DNA of 13,689 nt, taken from NCBI GenBank assembly GCA_021163705.1, contig JAGGTO010000035.1, positions 1-13,689 on the forward strand, given 5' to 3'. Shown piece after piece: positions 5,884 to 13,286 of this stretch. The translations under genes were made by a program, and so were the position numbers. Each line of letters starts with the position of its first letter. Within the stretch, counting starts at the first letter, position 1. This DNA is from Thermoplasmata archaeon (GTDB lineage: Archaea > Thermoplasmatota > Thermoplasmata > Thermoplasmatales > Aciduliprofundaceae). The notes under the pieces are model-generated. The model had not been told where the DNA came from, ran no database searches, and saw nothing but the letters and a program-made list of their open reading frames with translations.

Positions 5884-7128
5884 ATGAATTTCACCGCATT
5901 CCTATTCACTCTGGGTATTGCGCTCATATTTGCCAAAATATTCAGCACACTCTGTGAAAGAGTAAAATTACCAGGGGTTCTGGGGGAGATTTTCTGGGGC
6001 ATGCTTCTGGGTAACATTGTTATTTACAGCTATATTTTTGGACCAACCATATCCTCCTGGCTTCACCAATGGATTCTCATTCGAGGTCCCTCTGCCTTTG
6101 AGGGTCTTGAACCTGTGCACTATATGGCGAAACTGGGTATAATTATGCTTCTATTCATAGCGGGTCTTGATACCGACATAGAGCAGTTAAAATCCACAGG
6201 TAAAGTGGCTACAATATCCACGGTGATGGGAGTGATGTTTCCTCTTATCCTCGGATGGATTGCAGGTCTCTCATTAGGGTATGGTATGAGGGAGAGCCTC
6301 GCAATGGGGGTTCTTTTAACAGCCACAAGTATAGGTGTAACCGTGAGAACTTTGATGGAGATCAATATGCTTACTTCCGATGTAGGTGCGGCATCTCTAA
6401 GCGCAAGTGTGATGGATGATTTTTTGGGCATAGCTCTCATAATTTTTGTCACGGGTACTGGAAGCATATTGATTTTTGGGATAAACCTTGTAATATTCTT
6501 TCTGGTGGCATTAGTGGCAGCGTGGTATTACATGCCCTGGATTTCAAAATATGTGGGAAAATACATTAAGACTGAAAAAGGACTTCTCGGCATCATGATA
6601 GGAGTGATGCTTCTTTTTTCTGCATTAGCACAGTACAGTTTTGCAGCTGCCATAGAGGGTGCATATTTTGCAGGAATAACACTATCTCGTGTCCCTGAAA
6701 AAAGAATATTTTCCAACGATGTTAAGGTAATTGGTTATGGTCTTCTCATCCCCTTATTCTTTGTTTATACTGGAGCACAGCTGGATTTAGGTGTTTTCAC
6801 AAATCTCCAGGCAATAGTTTTGGGCATAATCATAATAGTAATAGCCATAGCAGGTAAAGTTATTGGTCGAGGAATAGGGGCAAGAATAGGTGGATTTGAT
6901 TGGCATAAATCCCTTCAGATGGGTATTGGCTCCATTCCAAGAATGGAGGTCGCCCTTGTCTCACTAACTCTTGCCATAACATCAGGTGCGGTGCCTAAAG
7001 AGCATGCACAGCTATTCATAGGTGCCACAATGCTGTTTGTAATAGTCACTACTTTGATAACTCCTCCACTTCTAAAATGGGCATTCAAGAGGGAAATAGA
7101 GGAGATGAAGATGAAAACTGCCAGCTAG
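5884..7128 (+). CDS. Na+/H+ antiporter, CPA2 (KefB/NapA-like) family
   Basis: 414 residues with about 12 or 13 membrane segments. Features typical of CPA2 exchangers, numbered from the chosen start: LPGVLGEIFWGMLLGN at 29-44, GLDTDIEQLK at 94-103, the TATSIGVT unwound-helix motif at 146-153, the ion-binding aspartate pair D178-D179 in VMDDFLG, a membrane lysine K325 in AGKVIG, and PRMEVAL at 352-358. The DD pair and lysine are the signature of electrogenic NapA-type exchangers, which swap cytoplasmic Na+ for H+. No C-terminal RCK/TrkA domain is present. An ATG at 5869 is in frame, but the ATG at 5884 has GAAGGTG at 5871-5877 with good spacing and is preferred. The gene end overlaps the opposing RPA-partner gene by 4 bases. 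Ion specificity is inferred from family motifs. Confidence 0.9.
   Translation: MNFTAFLFTLGIALIFAKIFSTLCERVKLPGVLGEIFWGMLLGNIVIYSYIFGPTISSWLHQWILIRGPSAFEGLEPVHYMAKLGIIMLLFIAGLDTDIEQLKSTGKVATISTVMGVMFPLILGWIAGLSLGYGMRESLAMGVLLTATSIGVTVRTLMEINMLTSDVGAASLSASVMDDFLGIALIIFVTGTGSILIFGINLVIFFLVALVAAWYYMPWISKYVGKYIKTEKGLLGIMIGVMLLFSALAQYSFAAAIEGAYFAGITLSRVPEKRIFSNDVKVIGYGLLIPLFFVYTGAQLDLGVFTNLQAIVLGIIIIVIAIAGKVIGRGIGARIGGFDWHKSLQMGIGSIPRMEVALVSLTLAITSGAVPKEHAQLFIGATMLFVIVTTLITPPLLKWAFKREIEEMKMKTAS
7125..7128. other. Shared CTAG at convergent stop codons
   Basis: The palindrome CTAG carries TAG on both strands: 7126-7128 ends the antiporter gene and 7127-7125 ends the RPA-partner gene. There is no intergenic space, so any transcription terminator for either operon must lie inside the opposing coding sequence. 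Confidence 0.95.
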
Positions 7129-7976
7129 ATTCTCTTGAATCTTCCCAGAAGCGGTTCGTATATTTCTCCCTTCTCCTGAAGGGATATCAGGATCTCATCC
7201 AGTTTTTCTGGATCTAGTCCTGATTTCTCTAAAAGATCCTCATACGATGCACCTTTATTATCTTTGTTTAGCTCATCAATGAGCTTTAGGATCAGCTCCT
7301 CTTCCTCGCCACCTATTTCCTCCTCTTCCTCCTCTTCTACGCTGGGTAGCTCGTATCCCAGCATCTTGTATTCAGGCAGAAGATGTTTTAGGGCATCTTT
7401 GAGCATATCCATATATTTCTCCACATTTATCTTCTCGTAATATTTTATGGCTGTGATTACACCCTCGGAAATTTTCCTTGAAAATCCAAGCTCAAGAAGA
7501 TTGTTAACTGTGGGCACATCCATTTTCAGAGCTTCTCGCATTGCATCTATTCTTATTTTCAATCTTCGTGCAGTGTCAAATACCCAGTAATCTCTGAGCA
7601 CTTCTTTAACCACCTTCACCCTCTCTGGAACTATTGAAAGATACATGGTTTCTTCATCTGGCTTGAAAACATTGATTTTCCCTACAACCGCAAGAAACTG
7701 TGGAACCTTAACACTCTCCAGTATCTGCCTCGATTCTGGATTGAATTTTCCTGCCAAAATGTAAAATGCTCCTGTTTGGTCTGCAACCCTCGCCTTAACA
7801 ATTTCATCGGTTATAAGGCGGACTTCTGTAAGCACACCTACCACAAATAACCTACTGATTTTTGCCCCCAGAGGGGTTATGACATAGCTTGGTTTTTTTG
7901 GCTCTGTGGCCTTTATGTAATGCTTGGAGGAATTATATTCAGCCGAAAAAACTCTCCATGCAGGCTCTCTAGGCAT
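7125..7976 (-). CDS. RPA-associated OB-fold protein (COG3390 type)
   Basis: 283 residues. An OB-like beta domain at about 38-118 (SRLFVVGVLTEV, then ARVADQTGAFYILAGKF) is followed by a helical region at about 125-205, a very acidic linker at 213-227 (mostly Glu), and a C-terminal winged-helix-like domain at about 228-283. This resembles the euryarchaeal RPA-associated family and, in outline, eukaryotic RPA32 (OB fold plus C-terminal winged helix). It sits 3 bases downstream of the RPA gene, with a GGGGTGG ribosome binding site inside the end of that gene, so the two are expressed together and their products probably form a single-stranded-DNA-binding complex for replication and repair. The stop TAG pairs with the antiporter stop in a shared CTAG. 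The family call is fairly firm; direct complex formation is inferred from the operon. Confidence 0.85.
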   Translation of the reverse strand: MPREPAWRVFSAEYNSSKHYIKATEPKKPSYVITPLGAKISRLFVVGVLTEVRLITDEIVKARVADQTGAFYILAGKFNPESRQILESVKVPQFLAVVGKINVFKPDEETMYLSIVPERVKVVKEVLRDYWVFDTARRLKIRIDAMREALKMDVPTVNNLLELGFSRKISEGVITAIKYYEKINVEKYMDMLKDALKHLLPEYKMLGYELPSVEEEEEEEIGGEEEELILKLIDELNKDNKGASYEDLLEKSGLDPEKLDEILISLQEKGEIYEPLLGRFKRI

Positions 7977-7979
7977 ATT

Positions 7980-9257
7980 TTACCACCCCAGATCTTCAAG
8001 CATACCTTCTGCCTTTTTTGCAATATCATCAACATCCAAAAATTCAAAGTCTCTTACAAGCATGGTTAATCCATATTTCTCCTTACTTAGAACATTGCCC
8101 CTTACTCTCATTGGCACCGCTATAAGTTTTTCTTCAATCATCTCTCTTATAACCATTGGATTTCCAAAATTCTCCTGGACAATTCTCAGGGCATCATCCA
8201 CCGTTATCCCCAATATTCTTTCAGTCTGCTCACGATTGAATATGCACATCATCGCTCCTGTACCATCATCCAGGATTGCTTTTATTCTCATATCCGGAAC
8301 GGGTATTACCTTTCCGTGCTCTGGACAATTACTGCTAGTAAGCACCCTTCCACATTCCGGGCATCGGTAAATGAGACCACTTCCCTTCTTCACATCTATT
8401 ATTACGCCTTCCACTAAAACATTGTAGCCTCCTTTTCCCTCCAAACTTTCAATGGTCACAGGTATCTCCCTTATTTCCATCTCAATATTCACGGGAGTTA
8501 TGGTGGCTCGGGGGTCAAATACCAGCTGGGGCATGCCCCTGAAACTTCTCACATATGCTCCTGAGATTTTTAGGGTATCTCCTTTTTTCACCTCTACATC
8601 CCAGGAGGTGAAGGGTATCTCTCCTGTGTCATCCCCTATTATTCCATCAAAGACCTTTCTGGGCACACCATCAACAGTTACCTCTTTTTCCTGCACATCT
8701 AGTATTTTGGCCACTACTTCCACCAGACCCATGCGAGGATACAGCTCAATAATCTTCCTGGGAGATATGCTGAGTTTCACATTCACAGCATCCGGCGGCA
8801 AAAGGGAAACCCTGGTATTAGTACCTATGACAAGCTGTGGTGAGCCCTGCCACTCCTTCGTGTATGCATTTTTTATCTCCACGCAATCTCCCTTCCTTAG
8901 TTCAATTTCAAGTCTCCACGCTGTGAATGGAATCGTTCCTGTCTCATCCCCCAGTATACCATAAAACATTTTTCTTCGTATACCATCAATCTCATATTCC
9001 CGTGAGTTTATACTTATGACCTTTGCTTTTAAATCAACTCTCCCTTCCCCTATTTCCAATTCGCTTATTTTCTTCTCGTTTCCCACCAGTTTATTGGGAT
9101 CTCCTCCAAGCTTGGATACTATGCTTCTCTTTGCCTCCGCGATGGGAATTTTAAAGTTCACGATCCAGTTACGCAACTCCCTTGCAATCACATCCCTATC
9201 AACTTTACCTCCCAATGCCCTGTAGATATCCTCTATATGCTTTTCCATATCATCCAT
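7980..9257 (-). CDS. rpa: Replication protein A, large/single-chain archaeal RPA
   Basis: 425 residues. A helical N-terminal part (about 1-55) is followed by OB fold 1 (about 62-152), OB fold 2 (about 165-255) and a third OB fold with an inserted zinc site (about 278-405). OB1 and OB2 are clear relatives: GILGDETGTIPFTAW at 100-114 and GIIGDDTGEIPFTSW at 205-219. The zinc ligands are C299, C302, C311 and H314 (C-x2-C-x8-C-x2-H), as in euryarchaeal RPA and eukaryotic RPA70. It coats single-stranded DNA in replication, recombination and repair. An ATG at 9293 is in frame, but the ATG at 9257 has GGAAGGTGA at 9265-9273 with 7-base spacing and leaves room for the TATA box, so it is preferred. First gene of an operon with the COG3390-type partner. 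Confidence 0.92.
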   Translation of the reverse strand: MDDMEKHIEDIYRALGGKVDRDVIARELRNWIVNFKIPIAEAKRSIVSKLGGDPNKLVGNEKKISELEIGEGRVDLKAKVISINSREYEIDGIRRKMFYGILGDETGTIPFTAWRLEIELRKGDCVEIKNAYTKEWQGSPQLVIGTNTRVSLLPPDAVNVKLSISPRKIIELYPRMGLVEVVAKILDVQEKEVTVDGVPRKVFDGIIGDDTGEIPFTSWDVEVKKGDTLKISGAYVRSFRGMPQLVFDPRATITPVNIEMEIREIPVTIESLEGKGGYNVLVEGVIIDVKKGSGLIYRCPECGRVLTSSNCPEHGKVIPVPDMRIKAILDDGTGAMMCIFNREQTERILGITVDDALRIVQENFGNPMVIREMIEEKLIAVPMRVRGNVLSKEKYGLTMLVRDFEFLDVDDIAKKAEGMLEDLGW

Positions 9258-9293
9258 AAATCTCTCACCTTCCTTTTTTTCAATTGAGAACAA

Positions 9294-9301
9294 CTATAAA
9301 A
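9294..9301 (-). promoter_or_regulatory. TATA box of the RPA operon
   Basis: Read on the minus strand, TTTTATAG preceded by ACCC lies in the 56-base gap between HyuB and RPA. A transcript would start near 9272, leaving a short leader that begins close to the ribosome binding site at 9265-9273. It gives the RPA operon its own promoter although the hyu genes lie directly upstream on the same strand. Confidence 0.5.
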
Positions 9302-9313
9302 GGGTATTGGTCT

Positions 9314-10840
9314 CTACTGGTCACCCTTCAGAGCTTTTCCATACCCGCCTCCACCAGGGGTCATTATTACAATTTCATCTCCCTTCTTGAGAGATATCGT
9401 GGCTTTGGACCCAAGTATCTTTCTCTTTCCCTCTGAGATCACCAAATTGACTCCACATTTTCCATTCTCTCCGCCCTTTGCACCTCTTGGCTCAATTTTT
9501 CTTCTCTCACTTATTATTGTAAGCACACAGTCTTCAAGAACCTTATATCTTTTCACTATCCCGTTACCTCCCCTGTATTTTCCTTTTCCGCCAGAATTTT
9601 CCCTTATCCTGTATTCCATGCATAGAAGAGGGTAAGATGCTTCTATTACTTCCACGGGAGTGTTTTTTGTATTAGTCATATACACATGTATTCCATCCTC
9701 GCCAACATAATTTTTCCACGCTCCAGCTCCACCACCTAAAGTTTCATAGTATGTGAAATTTTCATTGCCTATGGCAATATTGTTCATGCTCCCGTGGGAT
9801 TGTGCAGGAAGGTCCATTACCTCAGAAAATGCAAGCAACAAAGTATCCACAATTCTCTGCGATGTTTCAACATTTCCAGCTACCACGGGATATCCCCTGG
9901 GAGGATTCAGGATGGAGCCCTCAGGCACCTTTATATCAAATAATTTGTAAAATTCTGCATTTACAGGGATATCTCCCCCAAGGAGTGTGCGAAAGAAAAA
10001 GTATACGGATGATAGGGTAACAGCGAGAGGAGCATTTATATTCTCTCTTATGGCAGGAGATGTGCCTGCAAAGTCCACATATATCTTATCTCCAACTCTA
10101 GCACGAACCTTTATCTTGATAAGAGAATCACCAACTTCAAGATAATCCTCGGCAGAGACTTCCACCTCTGGAATTCGTGACATTCTATGCCTCATGATTC
10201 TAACTGTGTAATTTCTCAACTCTTCAACAAATTCTTCAAATTTTTCCAGGCCGTATTCACCCACAAATTCTCTCAGTTTTCTATCTCCAAAATCGTTTGT
10301 TCCAATCTGAGCTGTGAGGTCCCCTCTCCTCTCCCTCGGTGTTCTTGTATTGGATAAAATAAAATTTAGGATATTCTCATCTATCTTACCCCTTCTCACA
10401 ATTTTTACAGGTGGAATTATGAGACCTTCCTGGTATATGCTTGTGGAGCTTCCGGGCATGGAACCTGGAGTTATGCCTCCAATATCAGCATGATGTGCCC
10501 TGTTCGCCACAAAACCTATAAGCCTTCCTTTAAAATATACAGGCTTATAAAGAGTAATATCAGGAAGATGTGTACCACCCATATTCGGATCGTTAAGTGT
10601 TATCTGATCCCCCTCCTCAAAATCCTCAATGTATTGAAGAGGAATATGGAGAGAGCCAAGATGCACAGGTATATGCTCTGCCTGTGCCACAAGCTCCTTT
10701 GTCCATAAAAACACTGCACAGGAAGCATCCATTCTCTCTCTAATGTTGGGAGAGTAGGAGCTTCTCTGAAGGATCACACCCATCTGCTCCGCAATTGAAA
10801 TTAGTTTTTTATGGAGGATCTCAAATTCAACAGGATTCAT
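9314..10840 (-). CDS. hyuB: Hydantoinase B / 5-oxoprolinase-type beta subunit
   Basis: 508 residues, slightly short for the HyuB family. Typical conserved blocks: HIPVHLGS at 56-63, NDPNMGGTHLPDITL at 83-97, NRAHHADIGG at 113-122, GYPVVAGNVETSQRI at 316-330, a glycine-rich ETLGGGAGA at 366-374, RENSGGKGKYRGGNG at 413-427, and TPGGGGYG at 494-501. The histidine/aspartate blocks near 91-120 are the likely metal-binding catalytic region. With HyuA it should form a cytoplasmic enzyme that opens a cyclic amide (hydantoin or 5-oxoproline) after ATP-dependent activation. The ATG at 10840 overlaps the HyuA stop as ATGA. Homologues are often annotated as N-methylhydantoinase, 5-oxoprolinase or acetone carboxylase subunits, and sequence alone does not settle the substrate. 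Confidence 0.88.
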   Translation of the reverse strand: MNPVEFEILHKKLISIAEQMGVILQRSSYSPNIRERMDASCAVFLWTKELVAQAEHIPVHLGSLHIPLQYIEDFEEGDQITLNDPNMGGTHLPDITLYKPVYFKGRLIGFVANRAHHADIGGITPGSMPGSSTSIYQEGLIIPPVKIVRRGKIDENILNFILSNTRTPRERRGDLTAQIGTNDFGDRKLREFVGEYGLEKFEEFVEELRNYTVRIMRHRMSRIPEVEVSAEDYLEVGDSLIKIKVRARVGDKIYVDFAGTSPAIRENINAPLAVTLSSVYFFFRTLLGGDIPVNAEFYKLFDIKVPEGSILNPPRGYPVVAGNVETSQRIVDTLLLAFSEVMDLPAQSHGSMNNIAIGNENFTYYETLGGGAGAWKNYVGEDGIHVYMTNTKNTPVEVIEASYPLLCMEYRIRENSGGKGKYRGGNGIVKRYKVLEDCVLTIISERRKIEPRGAKGGENGKCGVNLVISEGKRKILGSKATISLKKGDEIVIMTPGGGGYGKALKGDQ

Positions 10841-12696
10841 TTTATCCTCTCCATTAATATGGCTCCATATTCATTCTTCCTTGCATACCAACCTTCCTCC
10901 ACTAACACAGTTGCTGTATCTTCCTCGATTATGCATGGTCCCTCACACTCACTGAACCTCCTCTCTTCATATACGGGTATTTTCTCTTCAAATCTGTAAA
11001 CTCTCTTCTCCTTTATCCTGTTCTCTCCAATTTTCACTTTGGGTATTTTGAGAGCTTTATATGCTGTGGCAACAAGCTCTATATTTACAATTTCAATTTC
11101 TTCATCCATGGTAAATCCAAAAATGTTCCTGTGGAGCATCTCAAATTCTTTTTGAGGATTTTCACAGAGAGGCACTGAAATTTCATGTCCTTGCCCTCTG
11201 TATCTCATCTGAAGAGATATCCTTAAATCATAGTTGTTGAATATTCTCCTCACTTTTTTTCTGAACTTATCTATGATGGAAGGTAATAATTTCAATCCTC
11301 TCTCTACATCGCTTAAGATTGTTATGGTGGAATCATATCTTAGAGGAGATAGCAGGATTCCTAGGGAGGAGAATGCACCTGCCATTGGAGGCACCACAAT
11401 TTTTTCTATGCCAACCATCTCTGCAAGGGAGCAAGCATGCATTGGTCCTGCACCTCCAAAGGATAAAAGCACGAAGTTTCTTGGATCAAAGCCACGGGAT
11501 AGAGTTATTTTCTTTATTGCAAGAGCCATATTATTGTTTACTATTTTTCGCACACCCTCTGAAATTTCTTGAGGAGAGAGCCCTATTCTATCTCCCAACC
11601 TCTTCGCTGCATTTTCTGCGAGTCTTTTATCTAACTTTACCCCAGAGATCTCATCTCCTAGAATTCCGAGGATGAAATTTGCATCTGTAACTGTAAACTC
11701 CTTGCCTCCACGGGCATAGCAGGCAGGACCTGGGTCTGCACCTGCACTCTGGGGGCCTACCTTTAAGGATAAGCCATCATCAAGCCAGGCAATGCTTCCT
11801 CCTCCAGCACCTATACTGATAATATCCATGGAAGTCACCCTGATGGGTATTCCATCAACATCTATTTGAGAGGTATAAAGAGGTTTTCCCTTCACAATCA
11901 TCCCGATGTCTGCAGATGTACCCCCCATATCGTAGGTTATCACATTCTCGAGCTTCATCAAATGTGCAAAATACTCTGAGGCTGCAACACCACCTGCAGG
12001 CCCTGACATGAGGGTGTTTATACCCTTGAGATATCTTGGCACTATCTTTCCTCCATTGGATTGCATCACATAGAAATTCTCACTTATTTGCGAAAGAGCA
12101 TCCAGGTATTTTTTAACGATCGGATATATATATGCCTCTACTATGGTTGTTGATTCTCTCTCATATTCTCTAATCTCTCTTCTGACCTCATGGCTGGTGA
12201 ATACATACGGAATATATTCTTCGGCAATTTTCTTTGCTTTAATTTCATGCTCGGGATTTGCGTAGGAATGGAGAAAAACGATGGCTGCAGCCTTACATCT
12301 CACCTTCTCTATTTTCTCTCTCAGCTCATTCTCATCAAGCTCTTTTAAAATCTTTCCCTTGTGAGAAATTCTCTCATCAACCTCAATAACTTTTTTCACA
12401 GGTAGCTTCTCTCTAGTAGGTATGAAGGAATAAATCTCTTTCCTGTTCTGCCTTCCTATCCTGTAGAGACTCCCAAAACCCTTTGTGGTTATAAGAAGAA
12501 CATCCACACCCTTTCTCTCTATTAAGGCATTGATGCCCACTGTAGAGCCGTGATGAAACTCATCAGCATGGGGAATCTCTTTCTTTATGCCCTCCTCCAA
12601 ATTTTTCGAATTCAATCTCTTGAAGGCCTTTAACCCATTTGAATCCATTATTATGTAATCAGTGAATGTTCCTCCTATATCTGTGGAAACTATCAC
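10837..12696 (-). CDS. hyuA: Hydantoinase A / 5-oxoprolinase-type ATP-binding subunit
   Basis: 619 residues from the chosen start. ASKHA-like ATPase signatures: DIGGTFTD at 6-13 (phosphate 1), YDMGGTSADI at 255-264, SGPAGG at 231-236, GAGGGSIAW at 296-304, GPQSAGADPGPACY at 314-327, and SFGGAGPMHA at 412-421. A GHGST-like HHGSTVGIN block lies near 48-56. HyuA phosphorylates the cyclic amide and HyuB completes hydrolysis. Start choice: no ATG is available. The GTG at 12696 places DIGGTFTD six residues from the N-terminus, as in most family members; a TTG at 12738 would add 14 residues. Neither has a ribosome binding site, but AATTAATAG (about 12719-12727) lies about 25 bases before the GTG, consistent with a leaderless start. 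Family is firm; substrate and start are less so. Confidence 0.88.
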   Translation of the reverse strand: MIVSTDIGGTFTDYIIMDSNGLKAFKRLNSKNLEEGIKKEIPHADEFHHGSTVGINALIERKGVDVLLITTKGFGSLYRIGRQNRKEIYSFIPTREKLPVKKVIEVDERISHKGKILKELDENELREKIEKVRCKAAAIVFLHSYANPEHEIKAKKIAEEYIPYVFTSHEVRREIREYERESTTIVEAYIYPIVKKYLDALSQISENFYVMQSNGGKIVPRYLKGINTLMSGPAGGVAASEYFAHLMKLENVITYDMGGTSADIGMIVKGKPLYTSQIDVDGIPIRVTSMDIISIGAGGGSIAWLDDGLSLKVGPQSAGADPGPACYARGGKEFTVTDANFILGILGDEISGVKLDKRLAENAAKRLGDRIGLSPQEISEGVRKIVNNNMALAIKKITLSRGFDPRNFVLLSFGGAGPMHACSLAEMVGIEKIVVPPMAGAFSSLGILLSPLRYDSTITILSDVERGLKLLPSIIDKFRKKVRRIFNNYDLRISLQMRYRGQGHEISVPLCENPQKEFEMLHRNIFGFTMDEEIEIVNIELVATAYKALKIPKVKIGENRIKEKRVYRFEEKIPVYEERRFSECEGPCIIEEDTATVLVEEGWYARKNEYGAILMERIK

Positions 12697-12718
12697 AGGA
12701 TGGAAATTAAATCTCTCT

Positions 12719-12727
12719 ATTAATTCT
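12719..12727 (-). promoter_or_regulatory. Possible TATA element for the hyuAB operon
   Basis: Minus-strand AATTAATAG lies about 25 bases before the GTG start at 12696. A second candidate, TTTCTATAC (about 12754-12762), would suit the alternative TTG start at 12738. The second one also reads as GTATAGAAA on the plus strand and could serve the small ORF at 12805. Confidence 0.3.
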
Positions 12728-12804
12728 TTTTGCAGCAAAATTGTTTTGGTGGAGTATAGAAATCATTTTGCAGAAGAGCAGTAAGGAAGAGAGAAATCAA
12801 TAGG

Positions 12805-12975
12805 ATGGAAATAAAGATGACAAATTCAAAGAGCCATCCATTTCTCCAGATGTATGCAAGGGAAAGGGCAAGGGAAATTCTTGTTTTAGCATTTTTTTAC
12901 CAGGAGGATTTAAAAAATGTGATAGAGCAGGTTCTCTTAAATGTTCATCTTTCTATTGTTAATAACCCAAAATGA
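12805..12975 (+). CDS. Possible small protein of unknown function (56 aa)
   Basis: A 56-codon frame from ATG to TGA. The predicted protein has a polar start (about 1-11), then a charged helix (YARERAREIL at about 17-26), a hydrophobic stretch LVLAFFY and a second helix EDLKNVIEQVLLNVHL. Composition looks protein-like (two amphipathic helices, no runs of rare residues), unlike the neighbouring non-coding DNA. An in-frame ATG at 12817 has a slightly better GGAAATAAAG upstream. The ribosome binding site is weak for either start, and no family is recognised. The frame stays open upstream to a stop at 12757-12759 without an earlier start codon, so it could also be the end of a decayed larger gene. 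Low confidence. Confidence 0.3.
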   Translation: MEIKMTNSKSHPFLQMYARERAREILVLAFFYQEDLKNVIEQVLLNVHLSIVNNPK

Positions 12976-13027
12976 TGGGTATAGAAACATTTTTATCAGG
13001 CAAAAAATATCTAAAGATGAAAAATTT

Positions 13028-13059
13028 TAAAAAACTATAAGATTGTCAAAAGTTTTTTA
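13028..13059 (+). terminator. A/T-only-arm inverted repeat ending in a T-run
   Basis: TAAAAAACT (13028-13036) and AGTTTTTTA (13051-13059) are perfect inverted repeats with a 14-base loop. The right arm holds six T residues, which by itself can act as an archaeal terminator on the plus strand. It would serve the small ORF ending at 12975. With one G or C pair per arm the hairpin is weak at high temperature, so a role as a protein-binding site or no role is equally possible. Confidence 0.3.
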
Positions 13060-13110
13060 TTGTATGATATTATAACTATCTTTAATGATAATCTATGAAA
13101 GAGATAAAAA

Positions 13111-13120
13111 TAGTATATAT
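13111..13120 (+). promoter_or_regulatory. TATA-like element for the right-end gene group
   Basis: TAGTATATAT lies 25-30 bases before the ATG at 13142. A second candidate, GATAAAAATA (about 13103-13112), would suit an ATG at 13130. This is the best promoter candidate for the two tiny ORFs and the membrane-anchored protein that follow. Confidence 0.4.
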
Positions 13121-13141
13121 CATAATCATATGCAAGGAGAA

Positions 13142-13189
13142 ATGATGGGTGGAATCCAAAAGGATGGTGGGGGAATATTCTTGAGGTGA
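13142..13189 (+). other. Tiny ORF (15 codons) with ribosome binding site
   Basis: ATG at 13142 (or 13145) to TGA at 13187-13189 encodes 15 (or 14) residues, glycine-rich. AAGGAG at 13134-13139 lies 5 bases before the ATG at 13145. An in-frame ATG at 13130 would give 19 residues. It is followed 4 bases later by the next small ORF. It may be a leader peptide or simply untranslated leader sequence. Confidence 0.25.
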
Positions 13190-13193
13190 GGAG

Positions 13194-13286
13194 ATGAAAA
13201 GGATGTTGAGATGTATAATCGGTACATTTACAGTAGCTACGGTGTTTGGAAAGCCAGAGCAAAATGAGAGGAGGTGTGAAAGATGA
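13194..13286 (+). CDS. Possible 30-aa leader peptide/small protein coupled to the next gene
   Basis: ATG at 13194 is preceded by GAGGTGAGGAG, an excellent ribosome binding site, and the 30-codon frame ends in a TGA that overlaps the next gene's ATG (ATGA, 13283-13286). The product starts with a basic, then hydrophobic stretch (KRMLRCIIGTFTVATVFG) and ends charged (PEQNERRCER). It has two cysteines. No family is recognised. The ribosome binding site and stop/start overlap suggest that translation of this ORF helps set translation of the downstream gene. It is too short for confidence from composition alone. Confidence 0.4.
   Translation: MKRMLRCIIGTFTVATVFGKPEQNERRCER

Larger units (their letters stand above)
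12976..13141. other. A/T-rich intergenic region
   Basis: No coding frame of substance is seen on either strand; the region is visibly poorer in G/C than the genes. It holds a 9-bp inverted repeat at 13028-13059, a T-run at 13053-13058, and TATA-like elements near 13102-13120. The 11-mer AAATGATGGGT occurs both at about 12970-12980 and at about 13140-13150. Confidence 0.6.

Noticed and set aside
8452..8964. 170-codon plus-strand frame opposite RPA
   Set aside because: Ser/Thr/Phe-rich shadow of a gene with clear OB-fold and zinc motifs.
12964..12980. ACCCA / TGGGT inverted repeat as a terminator for the 56-codon frame
   Set aside because: Only a 5-bp stem and no immediate T-run; too weak at the likely growth temperature.
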